From contig CAVQVO010000017.1 in NCBI GenBank assembly GCA_963717115.1, positions 62,001 through 126,000 of the forward strand: a DNA stretch of 64,000 bases. Reading direction: 5' to 3'. Position 1 is the stretch's first letter. Every line of letters begins with the position of its first letter. The DNA comes from JBBQUN01 sp963717115 (lineage in GTDB: Bacteria > Actinomycetota > Acidimicrobiia > Acidimicrobiales > SZUA-35). Shown here piece by piece: positions 33,906-46,873 of the stretch. The notes beneath the pieces were generated by a model. That model had not been told where the DNA came from. It did not search any database and saw only the letters and a program-made list of their open reading frames with translations. The translations under genes were made by a program, and so were the position numbers.

Positions 33906-36900
33906 TTGCCTGCACGTACTGTCGCTCGCGACCGTTACTCCTTCGGCAATCTCTCCGAGGCCCTCGAGCTTCCGGATCTGATTGCCATCCAGCGGGATTC
34001 GTTCCGTTGGTTCCTCGAGGAAGGCTTGTCCAATGCCTTCCGGGACATCAGTCCCATCAAGGACTTCACCGAGACGCTCCAGCTCGAGCTGGAGTTCGAT
34101 CCCCACGACGAGGATCTCGAGCCTTATCCGAAGTTCTCCGTCGAGGAGTGCAAGGAAAAGGACATGACCTATGCCGCGCCGATCTTCGTGCGCGCTCGGT
34201 TCATCAACGCCAACACCGGCGAGATCAAGGAACAGACGGTCTTCATGGGCGACTTCCCCATGATGACCGACAAGGGGACCTTCATCATCAACGGCACCGA
34301 GCGTGTCGTGGTGTCCCAGCTCGTCCGTTCGCCGGGCGTCATCTTCCAGCCTGGTGAGCGATTCCGGCTGCGCAACATGTCGAAGCACCAGATGGTCACC
34401 GGCACCATCCACCCCTACCGCGGGGAATGGATCGAGTTCGACGTCGAGCAGAAACCCGGCAAGGACCCGACCGCCGGCGTCCGGGTCGCCCGCAAGCGCC
34501 GCCTGTCGCTGTTCACCATGCTCCGCGCCCTCGGATTCGACGAGGAGAACGCGCCGGGGTTCCTCGACGCCTTCGTCAAGCACTTCGACTTCCTCGAAGG
34601 TCAGTGGGAGAAGGATCGCGAGATCGCCCCCACCCAGGACGAGGCGCTCGTCGAGATCTACAAGCGGGCCCGTCCGGGCGAGCCGCCCACCCTCGAAGCC
34701 GCTCGTTCGTACTTGCGCAACGCCTTCTTCGAGAGCCGCCGCTACGACCTCTCCCGGGTCGGGCGCTACAAGCTGAACCGCAAGCTCGGCCCCGAGATCG
34801 CCCGCCTCGAAGAGCTGTTCCCGATGCTCAAGGGCCTGCTCGACGTCCCCGAGATCGACCAGGGCGTGCTGTCTCGCTGCGAGGTCATGGCTGCGGCCAC
34901 CTACCTCCTCAACCTGATGATCGCCGAGCCGGGTTACCGCCTCGACGATCAGGACCACTTCGCCAACCGTCGCGTGCGTTCGGTCGGTGAGCTCATCCAG
35001 AACCAGGTCCGCATCGGCCTGTCCCGGATGGAGCGAGTCGTCCGCGAGCGCATGACCACCCAGGACGTCGAGGCGATCACGCCCCAGACGCTCATCAACA
35101 TCCGTCCCGTGGTCGCCGCCATCAAGGAGTTCTTCGGAACCTCCCAGCTGTCGCAGTTCATGGACCAGGTCAACCCGCTGTCGGGCCTCACCCACCGTCG
35201 CCGGCTCTCGGCGCTCGGCCCCGGTGGTCTGTCGCGCGAACGTGCCGGGTTCGAGGTCCGAGACGTCCACTTCTCGCACTACGGACGCATGTGCCCCATC
35301 GAGACGCCCGAGGGACCCAACATCGGGCTGATCGGCTACCTGGCCAGCTACGCCCGGGTCAACGAATTCGGCTTCCTCGAGACGCCGTACCGCCGGGTCG
35401 TCAACGGTGTCGCCACCGACGAACTGGTCTTCCTCACCGCCGACGAGGAAGAGGAATACGTCGTCGCCCAGGCCAACGCCAAGCTCAACCCCGACGGCAC
35501 GTTCGTCGCCGAGAAGGTCCTGGCCCGTCGTTCGCCGCAGGCTGCGTCGCTGCGCGACCTCAAGCTCCAGCTCGAACGAGACATCTTCTTCGGTGCCACC
35601 ACCGAGATCTCCCAGGTGCCCGGCATCGAAGTCGACATGATGGACATCTCGCCCAAGCAGATCGTCTCGATCGGCACCGGGCTCATTCCCTTCCTGGAGC
35701 ACGACGACGCCAACCGCGCCCTGATGGGCGCCAACATGCAGCGTCAGGCCGTTCCGCTCCTCACCCCCGAGGCGCCCTACATCGGCACCGGCATCGAGAA
35801 GCGGGCGGCGCACGATGCCGCCGACACGCTCGTGTCCGAAGACGACGGCGTGGTCCTCGAGGTCGACGGCAAGCACATCACGGTCGAATACAAGACGATG
35901 GGCAAGAAGATCTATCGCCTGCTCAAGTTCGAGCGCTCCAACCAGGACACCTCCATCAACCAGAAGCCGCGGGTCATGCCCGGCGACACGTTCGTCAAGG
36001 GTCAGCTGCTGGCCGACGGTCCGTCCACCGACAACGGTGAGCTGGCGCTCGGCAAGAACCTGGTCGTGGCCTTCATGACCTGGGAGGGCTACAACTTCGA
36101 GGACGCGATCATCCTCAACCAACGCCTCGTCCGTGACGACGTCCTCACGTCGATCCACGTCAAGGAGCACGAGATCGACGCCCGCGACACCAAGCTCGGG
36201 CCCGAGGAGATCACGCGCGACATCCCGAACCTGAGCGAGGACGTGCTCGCCGATCTCGACGAGCGCGGCATCATCCGCGTCGGCGCCGAGGTCAACCCCG
36301 GCGACGTCCTGGTCGGCAAGGTCACGCCCAAGGGCGAGACCGAGCTCACCCCCGAAGAACGGCTCCTGCGGGCCATCTTCGGCGAGAAGGCCCGGGAAGT
36401 CCGCGACACCTCGTTGAAGGTGCCGCACGGCGAGGTCGGCAAGGTGATCGACGTCAAGGTGTTCAACCGAGACGACTCCCACGAGCTCCCGCCCGGCGTC
36501 AACCAGTTGGTGCGGGTCTACGTCGCCCAGAAGCGCAAGATCTCGGTGGGCGACAAGCTCGCCGGACGCCACGGCAACAAGGGCGTGATCTCGCGGATCC
36601 TTCCCTCCGAGGACATGCCCCACCTGGCCGACGGCACGCCGGTCGACATCATCCTCAACCCGCTCGGCGTCCCGTCCCGCATGAACGTCGGCCAGGTCCT
36701 CGAATCCCATCTGGGCTACGCCGCCCGCTGGGGTTGGACCATCGATGGCGAACGCATCGGCGCCGAGCCGGTGCGCGGCACCGAGAACAAGACCCGCCCG
36801 TTCACCACCCCCGCCACGTTGGTCGCCACTCCGGTGTTCGACGGTGCGAAGTGGGACGAGGTCGAACTGGCCGGCAACAAGCCGACCATCAAGTCGATCT

Positions 36901-37493
36901 TCGAGAACCTGAACCCCGAGGCGGCGAACGGGACTCGGATGATCCAGCCCGACGGCAAGACCACGCTCTACGACGGTCGAACCGGCGAGCCCTTCGACAA
37001 CCCGATCATGGTCGGGATCATGTACATCCTGAAGCTGTCACACCTGGTCGACGACAAGATCCACGCCCGTTCGACCGGCCCGTACTCCATGATCACCCAG
37101 CAGCCGCTCGGTGGTAAGGCCCAGTTCGGCGGTCAGCGGTTCGGCGAGATGGAAGTGTGGGCCCTCGAGGCCTACGGCGCGGCCTACTGCCTGCAGGAGC
37201 TGCTCACCATCAAGTCCGACGACGTCCTCGGCCGGGTGAAGGTCTACGAGGCCATCGTCAAGGGCGAGAACATCCCCGAGCCCGGCATTCCCGAGTCCTT
37301 CAAGGTGCTCATCAAGGAAATGCAGTCGCTGTGCCTGAACGTCGAGGTGCTCTCGGCCGACGGCTCCGAAATCGAGATGCGCGAACTCGACGACGAACTG
37401 TTCCGTACTGCCGAAGAACTCGGTATCGACCTGTCTCGCCCCGAACGGGGCACCGATGAAGACGACGCCGCTCGCGCCGCCGGTCGTCGCTGA
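33906..37493 (+). CDS. rpoB: DNA-directed RNA polymerase subunit beta
   Basis: A catalytic polymerase subunit of about 1195 residues. The start is probably TTG 33906, preceded by AGGTGG 6 bases away, just before the usual RYSFGNLSEALELPDLIAIQ; GTG 33867 is an alternative. All main blocks are present: the rifampicin region FFGTSQLSQFMDQVNPLSGL, CPIETPEGPNIGLIGYL, NFEDAIILN, and GDKLAGRHGNKGVISRI. At E. coli position 518 there is Val in place of Asn (residue 422 by the TTG start), and DVHFSHYG has Phe where most bacteria have Pro (E. coli 552). The stop is followed 25 bases later by rpoC. Confidence 0.97.
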   Translation: MPARTVARDRYSFGNLSEALELPDLIAIQRDSFRWFLEEGLSNAFRDISPIKDFTETLQLELEFDPHDEDLEPYPKFSVEECKEKDMTYAAPIFVRARFINANTGEIKEQTVFMGDFPMMTDKGTFIINGTERVVVSQLVRSPGVIFQPGERFRLRNMSKHQMVTGTIHPYRGEWIEFDVEQKPGKDPTAGVRVARKRRLSLFTMLRALGFDEENAPGFLDAFVKHFDFLEGQWEKDREIAPTQDEALVEIYKRARPGEPPTLEAARSYLRNAFFESRRYDLSRVGRYKLNRKLGPEIARLEELFPMLKGLLDVPEIDQGVLSRCEVMAAATYLLNLMIAEPGYRLDDQDHFANRRVRSVGELIQNQVRIGLSRMERVVRERMTTQDVEAITPQTLINIRPVVAAIKEFFGTSQLSQFMDQVNPLSGLTHRRRLSALGPGGLSRERAGFEVRDVHFSHYGRMCPIETPEGPNIGLIGYLASYARVNEFGFLETPYRRVVNGVATDELVFLTADEEEEYVVAQANAKLNPDGTFVAEKVLARRSPQAASLRDLKLQLERDIFFGATTEISQVPGIEVDMMDISPKQIVSIGTGLIPFLEHDDANRALMGANMQRQAVPLLTPEAPYIGTGIEKRAAHDAADTLVSEDDGVVLEVDGKHITVEYKTMGKKIYRLLKFERSNQDTSINQKPRVMPGDTFVKGQLLADGPSTDNGELALGKNLVVAFMTWEGYNFEDAIILNQRLVRDDVLTSIHVKEHEIDARDTKLGPEEITRDIPNLSEDVLADLDERGIIRVGAEVNPGDVLVGKVTPKGETELTPEERLLRAIFGEKAREVRDTSLKVPHGEVGKVIDVKVFNRDDSHELPPGVNQLVRVYVAQKRKISVGDKLAGRHGNKGVISRILPSEDMPHLADGTPVDIILNPLGVPSRMNVGQVLESHLGYAARWGWTIDGERIGAEPVRGTENKTRPFTTPATLVATPVFDGAKWDEVELAGNKPTIKSIFENLNPEAANGTRMIQPDGKTTLYDGRTGEPFDNPIMVGIMYILKLSHLVDDKIHARSTGPYSMITQQPLGGKAQFGGQRFGEMEVWALEAYGAAYCLQELLTIKSDDVLGRVKVYEAIVKGENIPEPGIPESFKVLIKEMQSLCLNVEVLSADGSEIEMRELDDELFRTAEELGIDLSRPERGTDEDDAARAAGRR

Positions 37494-37518
37494 TCATCTC
37501 AAGGGGATTTGACTACTG

Positions 37519-41493
<3,975 letters not shown>

Positions 41494-41514
41494 TCGGTCC
41501 CGCAGCCACGAACC

Positions 41515-41553
41515 CGACGAAGCCCGTTCCCCCTCCGGGAGCGGGCTTCGTCG
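41515..41553 (+). terminator. Terminator after rpoC
   Basis: A perfect 12-bp stem, CGACGAAGCCCG (41515-41526) with CGGGCTTCGTCG (41542-41553). The 15-base loop can pair further (TCCC/GGGA). No T run, so it is an intrinsic-like or Rho-aided terminator. Confidence 0.75.
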
Positions 41554-41669
41554 CGTCCCGCCGACCTCGATCGGGGTCGGCCAGCGTGTGGCGAGCAGGT
41601 GTGCCAACATGCGACGTGACGGAGAACACACCCGTTGCTCCGTGCCAGCGACTTCGAAAAGGGGGTCAT

Positions 41670-42146
41670 GTGCAGATCGACATGACGATCAACGGTCAAG
41701 CGTGTTCGGCAGAGGTCGAACCGCGGACGCTTCTCGTGCACTACATCCGTGACGTGATCGGGCTCACCGGGACCAACGTCGGCTGCGACACCTCGTCCTG
41801 CGGCGCCTGCACCGTCCACATCGACGGCGAATCGGCCAAGGCCTGCACGATGCTGGCCGCCCAGGCCCGGGGGGCCACGATCACCACGATCGAGGGGATG
41901 GCGGCCGCCGACGGCACCCTGCACCCGATGCAGGAGGCGTTCCGCCAGTGTCACGGTCTCCAGTGCGGCTACTGCACGCCGGGGATGGTGATGGCGGCCA
42001 CGTCGCTCCTGGCCGAGAATCCCGATCCGAGCGAGCGCGAGGTCCGGGAGGGCCTCGAGGGCAACCTCTGCCGCTGCACGGGCTACCACAACATCGTCAA
42101 GGCCGTGCTCAGCGCGGCAGGCACCAGCAACGGAGGTACGGCATGA
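41670..42146 (+). CDS. coxS: Carbon monoxide dehydrogenase-like small subunit (2Fe-2S)
   Basis: A 158-residue iron-sulfur subunit of a molybdenum hydroxylase. Two [2Fe-2S] sites are complete: CDTSSCGACTVHID with a later Cys in KACTML, and CGYCTPGM with CRCTGY near the C-terminus. GTG 41670 is chosen because GGGGG is 4-5 bases upstream; ATG 41682 is also possible. The stop overlaps coxL (ATGA). It passes electrons from the large subunit to the FAD of coxM. The 176-base gap before it holds the rpoC terminator and no gene. Confidence 0.93.
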   Translation: MQIDMTINGQACSAEVEPRTLLVHYIRDVIGLTGTNVGCDTSSCGACTVHIDGESAKACTMLAAQARGATITTIEGMAAADGTLHPMQEAFRQCHGLQCGYCTPGMVMAATSLLAENPDPSEREVREGLEGNLCRCTGYHNIVKAVLSAAGTSNGGTA

Positions 42147-44545
42147 CCACGCTCGAGACCCCGCCGTCCGACAAGGTGGTCGGCACGCCGAGACTCCGCA
42201 AGGAGGATCCTCAACTCCTCACCGGTGAGGGCAAATACGTCGACGACATCCAGGTGGCGGGCCAACTGTGGATGGGCATGGTCCGTTCGACGATGGCCCA
42301 CGCCACGATCCGCTCGGTCGACACGTCGGCGGCGACCGACATGCCCGGCGTCCACGCCGTGTACACCGGCACCCAACTCGCCGAGATGGGCCTGTGGGCG
42401 GCGCCGCTGCCCTGTGCCTGGCCGGTGACGCCCGACATGGTCAACCCACCCCACTACCCGGCGGCGACGACCGAGGTCCATCACGTGGGTGAGATCATCG
42501 CGGTCGTCCTGGCCGACAGCCGTTATCGCGCCGCCGACGCCGCCGAGGTCGTCGTGGTCGACTACGAACCCCTGCCCGCCGTGGCGTCCATCGATGCCGC
42601 CGTCGCCGACGAGCACCAGGCCCACTCCGACCTCCCGACCAACAAGGCCTATCACTGGGCGCTCGAGCCCGACCCCGCCGCCGTCGACGCGGCCTTCGCC
42701 GGCGCCGCCCATCACATCACGGCGAACTTCGTCCAGCAGCGACTGATCCCGGCCGCCATGGAACCCCGCGGGGTCCTGGCGGTGCCCTCGCCACACGGCG
42801 GCGACGTGACGCTGTACTCCTCCAGCCAGATCCCGCACATCCTCAAGGTCATGATCGCCGCCACCACCGGGATCCCCGAGCAGAAGCTGCGCATCATCGC
42901 TCCCTCGGTCGGCGGTGGGTTCGGGGCCAAGCTCAACGTCAACCCCGACGAACTGCTCGCCGTCACCCTGGCCCACCGTCTGGGCCGACCCGTCCGCTGG
43001 ACCGAGACCCGCTCCGAGGCCGCCTTCTCGACCCACCAGGGTCGAGCCCAGCAGCAGCGGATCGAGCTGGCGGCCGACGCCGACGGCAAGCTCCTCGGCG
43101 TCCGGGTGCACCTCGATGCCGACATGGGCGCCTACATGATGCTGATCACGCCCGGTGTCCCCCTGCTCGGGAGCTTCCTCTACACCGGCGTCTACGACGT
43201 CCCGGCGTTCGGATTCACCTGCGACGGCCACTTCACCAACCTCACGCCGACCGATGCCTATCGCGGCGCCGGTCGGCCCGAGGCGAGCTACGCCATCGAG
43301 CGGGCCATGGACATGCTCGCCGTCGAGGTCGGGATCGGCCCCGACGAGATCCGACGCCGCAACTACCTGGCCGGTGGTGAGGCCTTCACCGATCTGACCA
43401 CGGCCTCGACCCTGGTCTTCGACTCGGGCCACTACGCCCCGAATCTCGACCTGGCGCTCGAGGTCGCCGGCTACACCGCGCTGCGCGAAGAGCAGGCGCG
43501 GCGGCGAGCGGCCGGTGAGACCAAACAGCTGGGCATCGGTCTGTGCACCTACGTCGAGATCTGTGGGCTGGCGCCGAGTCGGGCGCTGGCCGGTCTGAAC
43601 TACGGGGCCGGTGGCTGGGAACATGCGCTGATCCGGTTCCTCCCGACCGGCAAGGTCGAGGTCGTCTCCGGCTCGACGCCCCACGGCCAGGGTCACGAGA
43701 CGTCGTGGTCGATGATCGTGGCCGACAAGCTCGGGGTCGATCCCGACGACGTCGAGGTGCTGCACTCCGACACCGCGATCAGCCCGCTCGGGCTCGACAC
43801 CTACGGGTCGCGGTCGCTGTCGGTGGGTGGTGTCGCCATCGCCATGGCCTGCGACAAGGTGGTCGACAAGGCCCGTCTGATCGCCGCCCATCAGCTCGAG
43901 GCCAACCCGGACGACCTGGAGTTCGCCTCGGGGACGTTCTCGGTCAAGGGCTCACCCGACAAGGCCCTGCCCATCCAGGCGATCGCCTTCGGGGCGTTCA
44001 CGGCTCACGACCTGCCCGATGGCATGGAGCCCAACCTGCAGGAACAGGTCACGTTCGACCCGCCCAACTTCGCCTTCCCGTTCGGGACGCACGTGTGCGT
44101 CGTCGAGGTCGACGAGGCCACGGGCAACGTCGAGTTGGTGGCCTACACCGCCATCGACGACTGCGGCAACCAGGTCAACCCGATGATCGTCGAGGGTCAG
44201 GTCCACGGCGGGATCGTGCAGGGTGTGGCCCAGGCCCTCTGGGAAGAGGCGAGCTACGACGCCGACGGCAACTGCCGGAACCCGTCGTTCCTCGACTACC
44301 TGGTGCCCTCGGCGGCCGAGGTCCCCAGCATGACGACCGGCTTCACGGTCACGCCGAGCACCAGCAACCCGTTGGGTGTCAAGGGCGTCGGCGAGGCCGG
44401 CACGATCGGCTCGGCTGCAGCGGCGATCAACGCCGTCTGCGATGCGCTCAGTCCGTACGGCATCACCGACATGGCAATGCCGGCTTCCCCCCAACGGGTG
44501 TGGAAGACGATTCAACAGGCCAAGCAGGCCGGAGGTGCCCGATGA
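42143..44545 (+). CDS. coxL: Molybdenum hydroxylase large subunit, form II CODH type
   Basis: An 800-residue subunit that binds the molybdopterin cofactor. Signature regions are GEGKYVDDIQ, GGGFGAKLN, and near the end GVGEAGTIGS with the catalytic Glu. The active-site loop reads AYRGAGR (about residues 372-378), the marker of form II or putative CO dehydrogenase; true form I enzymes have AYRCSFR with the copper-binding Cys. So real CO oxidation is not shown; other xanthine-oxidase-like substrates are possible. The ATG overlaps the coxS stop. The gene order S-L-M fits form II clusters. Confidence 0.93.
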   Translation: MTTLETPPSDKVVGTPRLRKEDPQLLTGEGKYVDDIQVAGQLWMGMVRSTMAHATIRSVDTSAATDMPGVHAVYTGTQLAEMGLWAAPLPCAWPVTPDMVNPPHYPAATTEVHHVGEIIAVVLADSRYRAADAAEVVVVDYEPLPAVASIDAAVADEHQAHSDLPTNKAYHWALEPDPAAVDAAFAGAAHHITANFVQQRLIPAAMEPRGVLAVPSPHGGDVTLYSSSQIPHILKVMIAATTGIPEQKLRIIAPSVGGGFGAKLNVNPDELLAVTLAHRLGRPVRWTETRSEAAFSTHQGRAQQQRIELAADADGKLLGVRVHLDADMGAYMMLITPGVPLLGSFLYTGVYDVPAFGFTCDGHFTNLTPTDAYRGAGRPEASYAIERAMDMLAVEVGIGPDEIRRRNYLAGGEAFTDLTTASTLVFDSGHYAPNLDLALEVAGYTALREEQARRRAAGETKQLGIGLCTYVEICGLAPSRALAGLNYGAGGWEHALIRFLPTGKVEVVSGSTPHGQGHETSWSMIVADKLGVDPDDVEVLHSDTAISPLGLDTYGSRSLSVGGVAIAMACDKVVDKARLIAAHQLEANPDDLEFASGTFSVKGSPDKALPIQAIAFGAFTAHDLPDGMEPNLQEQVTFDPPNFAFPFGTHVCVVEVDEATGNVELVAYTAIDDCGNQVNPMIVEGQVHGGIVQGVAQALWEEASYDADGNCRNPSFLDYLVPSAAEVPSMTTGFTVTPSTSNPLGVKGVGEAGTIGSAAAAINAVCDALSPYGITDMAMPASPQRVWKTIQQAKQAGGAR

Positions 44546-45363
44546 TCCCGGCAATGGTCGACTACCTCGAGGCCGACTCGGCCGACGCGGCGCTCGCCGC
44601 CCTGGCCGAACACGGCGACGAGGCCAAACTGCTGGCCGGAGGTCACAGCCTGATCCCGCTGATGAAGTTCCGGCTGGCGACACCGTCGATCCTGGTCGAC
44701 ATCGGACGACTGTCGGAGCTGTCGTACATCGACGACGCCGGTGACCACATCGCCATCGGCGCACTGACCCGCCATCGAGCGCTCGAGACGAGCGAGCTGT
44801 TGGCGGCGCAGGCCCCGATGTTGGCGCACGTCGCCGGTCAGGTCGGTGATCCCGCCGTTCGCCATCGAGGCACGCTGGGTGGTTCCCTGGCCCACGGCGA
44901 TCCGGCGTCGGACCTGCCTGCAGCGCTCCTCGCGCTGGGTGGCACGATGGTGATCCGCGGGCCGCGTGGCACCCGCGAGGTGGCGGCATCGGACTTCTTC
45001 ACCGGCTTCCTCGAGACGGCATTGGGTCCCGACGAGCTGCTGACCGAGGTCCGGGTCCCGAAGGTCGGCGACGCCGGCTGGAGTTACCAGAAGTTCAACC
45101 GGCGCGCCCAGGACTGGGCGATCGTCGGGGTCGCAGCGGTGCTCGGTGACCACCCGGGTGTTGCCCTGGTCAACATGGCGACGACGCCGATGCGTTCGGC
45201 AGCGGTCGAGGCGGCGATCGGGTCCGGAGCGTCGAATCACGACGCTGCATCGGTGGCCGCCGACGGGACCGAACCGCCCGAGGACCTCAACGGTGACGCC
45301 GAGTATCGGACCCATCTCGTCCAGGTCCTCGTCGAGCGGGCACTGGTCGCTGCCGGCCGCTGA
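44542..45363 (+). CDS. coxM: CODH-like FAD-binding medium subunit
   Basis: A 273-residue flavin subunit of the molybdenum hydroxylase. The FAD motifs AGGHSLIPLMKFRLA (residues 32-46) and TLGGSLAHGDPASDLPAAL are clear. The start ATG overlaps the coxL stop. It completes the coxSLM set and passes electrons on to quinone or another acceptor. It ends 25 bases before a perfect hairpin. Confidence 0.94.
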   Translation: MIPAMVDYLEADSADAALAALAEHGDEAKLLAGGHSLIPLMKFRLATPSILVDIGRLSELSYIDDAGDHIAIGALTRHRALETSELLAAQAPMLAHVAGQVGDPAVRHRGTLGGSLAHGDPASDLPAALLALGGTMVIRGPRGTREVAASDFFTGFLETALGPDELLTEVRVPKVGDAGWSYQKFNRRAQDWAIVGVAAVLGDHPGVALVNMATTPMRSAAVEAAIGSGASNHDAASVAADGTEPPEDLNGDAEYRTHLVQVLVERALVAAGR

Positions 45364-45388
45364 GCCGTCGGTTCCCTCCACCGACCGT

Positions 45389-45417
45389 CACGGGCGCACG
45401 CCGAGCGTGCGCCCGTG
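45389..45417 (+). terminator. Terminator after coxSLM
   Basis: A perfect 12-bp stem, CACGGGCGCACG with CGTGCGCCCGTG, around CCGAG. No T run follows. It separates coxSLM from the next gene. Confidence 0.7.
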
Positions 45418-45472
45418 GCGCGCCCGACTCGACGTGCGGGAAGGAATCGCCCGGGCTCTCGGTTGACGTGGC

Positions 45473-46861
45473 ATGCGTCGCACGTCGTCCCGTCCCTTCC
45501 TGGCGGCGGCCGCCGCGGTCTCGTTGCTGGCTTCGGCCTGCGGCGGATCGTCGGGATCGGCCCCGAGTGTCGCCGGTCCGCGGGCAACGGTCGAGGATCG
45601 GCCGATACCCCGGTTCGCCGTCGGCGCACTCGACGCCGAGGTCGACCGTGCGATCGACCTCCTGGTCGATCGGGTGCGATACGAGGGACCGAACGAGTCG
45701 GTCGAGATCATCGGGGCCACCGGTGATGCCCGCCTGGCCTGGCTCGTCGCCGATGTCCTGCGCTTCGCCCCCGATCCGGATCTCGCCGATGCCCTGATGG
45801 CGTCCTACGCCCGACTCACCGGAGTCGACGTCGACCCCGAGCGGCCCTGGAGCTCGGCGGTCGACCAGCTCATGATCTGGGACATCCCGGCTCCACCGGA
45901 CTACTTCGAGCACAAGCGTCGCCTCTTCACGTTGGTGGACCCCCGCTGGGATCCCGTGTTCGATCCCGAAGCCGACCTGGACTGGCGTCTGGTGGGATGG
46001 GGCGGGGTCTTCATCGACGACCGTCCGCTCGGCGACCCGAACAACTGCCCCTTGGGCTGCATCCCGGCCCTCGACGATCCGCCGGTCACCAACGCCGCGG
46101 GCGGTGACTGGTATCCCGACGAGGCGCTCGTGTTCGGGCTCGCCATCGACGGTGAGAGCCGCGCCTACCCGAAGAACATCATGGAGGTTCACGAACTGGT
46201 GAACGACACCCTCGGCGGCCGACGGATCGGTTTGCCGTACTGCACGCTGTGCGGCTCGGCCCAGGCGTACTTCACGGATCGAGTCGGGGGGCAACCCTTC
46301 GACGAACCGTTCGTGCTCCGAACCTCGGGCCTGCTGATCCGTTCGAACAAGATGATGTACGAACTGGGGTCCGGATCGTACTTCGACACCTTCACCGGGG
46401 CGGCGACGACGGGGGAGTGGCGTGAGCAGGGGCTCGTGCTCGAGCAGGTCTCGGTCGTGACGGCGACCTGGGGAGCCTGGAAGGCTGCGCACCCCGACAC
46501 CACGATCGTGGTCGCCGATGCCGGTCGGGACCGGACCTACCCCCTCGACCCGCTGCGGGGCCGCGACGACGACGGTCCGATCTTCCCGATCGGCACGGTC
46601 GACCCACGGCTCGACGTACAGACACCGGTCCTCGGCGTGATCGGCGACGACGGCGGGGCCGTCGCCTTCCCGGTCGACGACGCCCGGGCGGCGCTGGCCG
46701 GTGGCGAGTCGGTGTCGATGGGCGGCATCGAGGTGATCGGCGACGCCGATGGGCTCCGGGCGCTGCGAGCCGATGGCGGCGACGCCTCGGGCCACCAGGC
46801 GTTCTGGTTCGCCTGGAGCCAGTTCCACCCGGACACGCAGGTGTGGTCGCGGTCTGGGTGA
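45473..46861 (+). CDS. DUF3179 domain-containing lipoprotein
   Basis: A 462-residue exported protein. Residues 1-23 form a lipoprotein signal with the lipobox end ASAC (Cys23). The DUF3179 domain covers the middle and C-terminal part: VFGLAIDGESRAYP, VHELVNDTLGG, and the family motif YCTLCGSAQAYF with a CxxC pair. A second Cys pair is in NNCPLGC. The family function is unknown; the cysteines suggest metal or redox binding. It lies between coxM and coxD on the same strand, after a hairpin, and converges with an amidohydrolase gene 12 bases away. A link to CODH function is only positional. Confidence 0.82.
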   Translation: MRRTSSRPFLAAAAAVSLLASACGGSSGSAPSVAGPRATVEDRPIPRFAVGALDAEVDRAIDLLVDRVRYEGPNESVEIIGATGDARLAWLVADVLRFAPDPDLADALMASYARLTGVDVDPERPWSSAVDQLMIWDIPAPPDYFEHKRRLFTLVDPRWDPVFDPEADLDWRLVGWGGVFIDDRPLGDPNNCPLGCIPALDDPPVTNAAGGDWYPDEALVFGLAIDGESRAYPKNIMEVHELVNDTLGGRRIGLPYCTLCGSAQAYFTDRVGGQPFDEPFVLRTSGLLIRSNKMMYELGSGSYFDTFTGAATTGEWREQGLVLEQVSVVTATWGAWKAAHPDTTIVVADAGRDRTYPLDPLRGRDDDGPIFPIGTVDPRLDVQTPVLGVIGDDGGAVAFPVDDARAALAGGESVSMGGIEVIGDADGLRALRADGGDASGHQAFWFAWSQFHPDTQVWSRSG

Positions 46862-46873
46862 GCGCGGGAGGGA

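Noticed and set aside
45389..45417. Operator site of a regulator for the DUF3179 gene
   Set aside because: The perfect 12-bp inverted repeat has a 5-base loop and sits right after coxM, which fits an RNA hairpin (terminator) better than a protein binding site.
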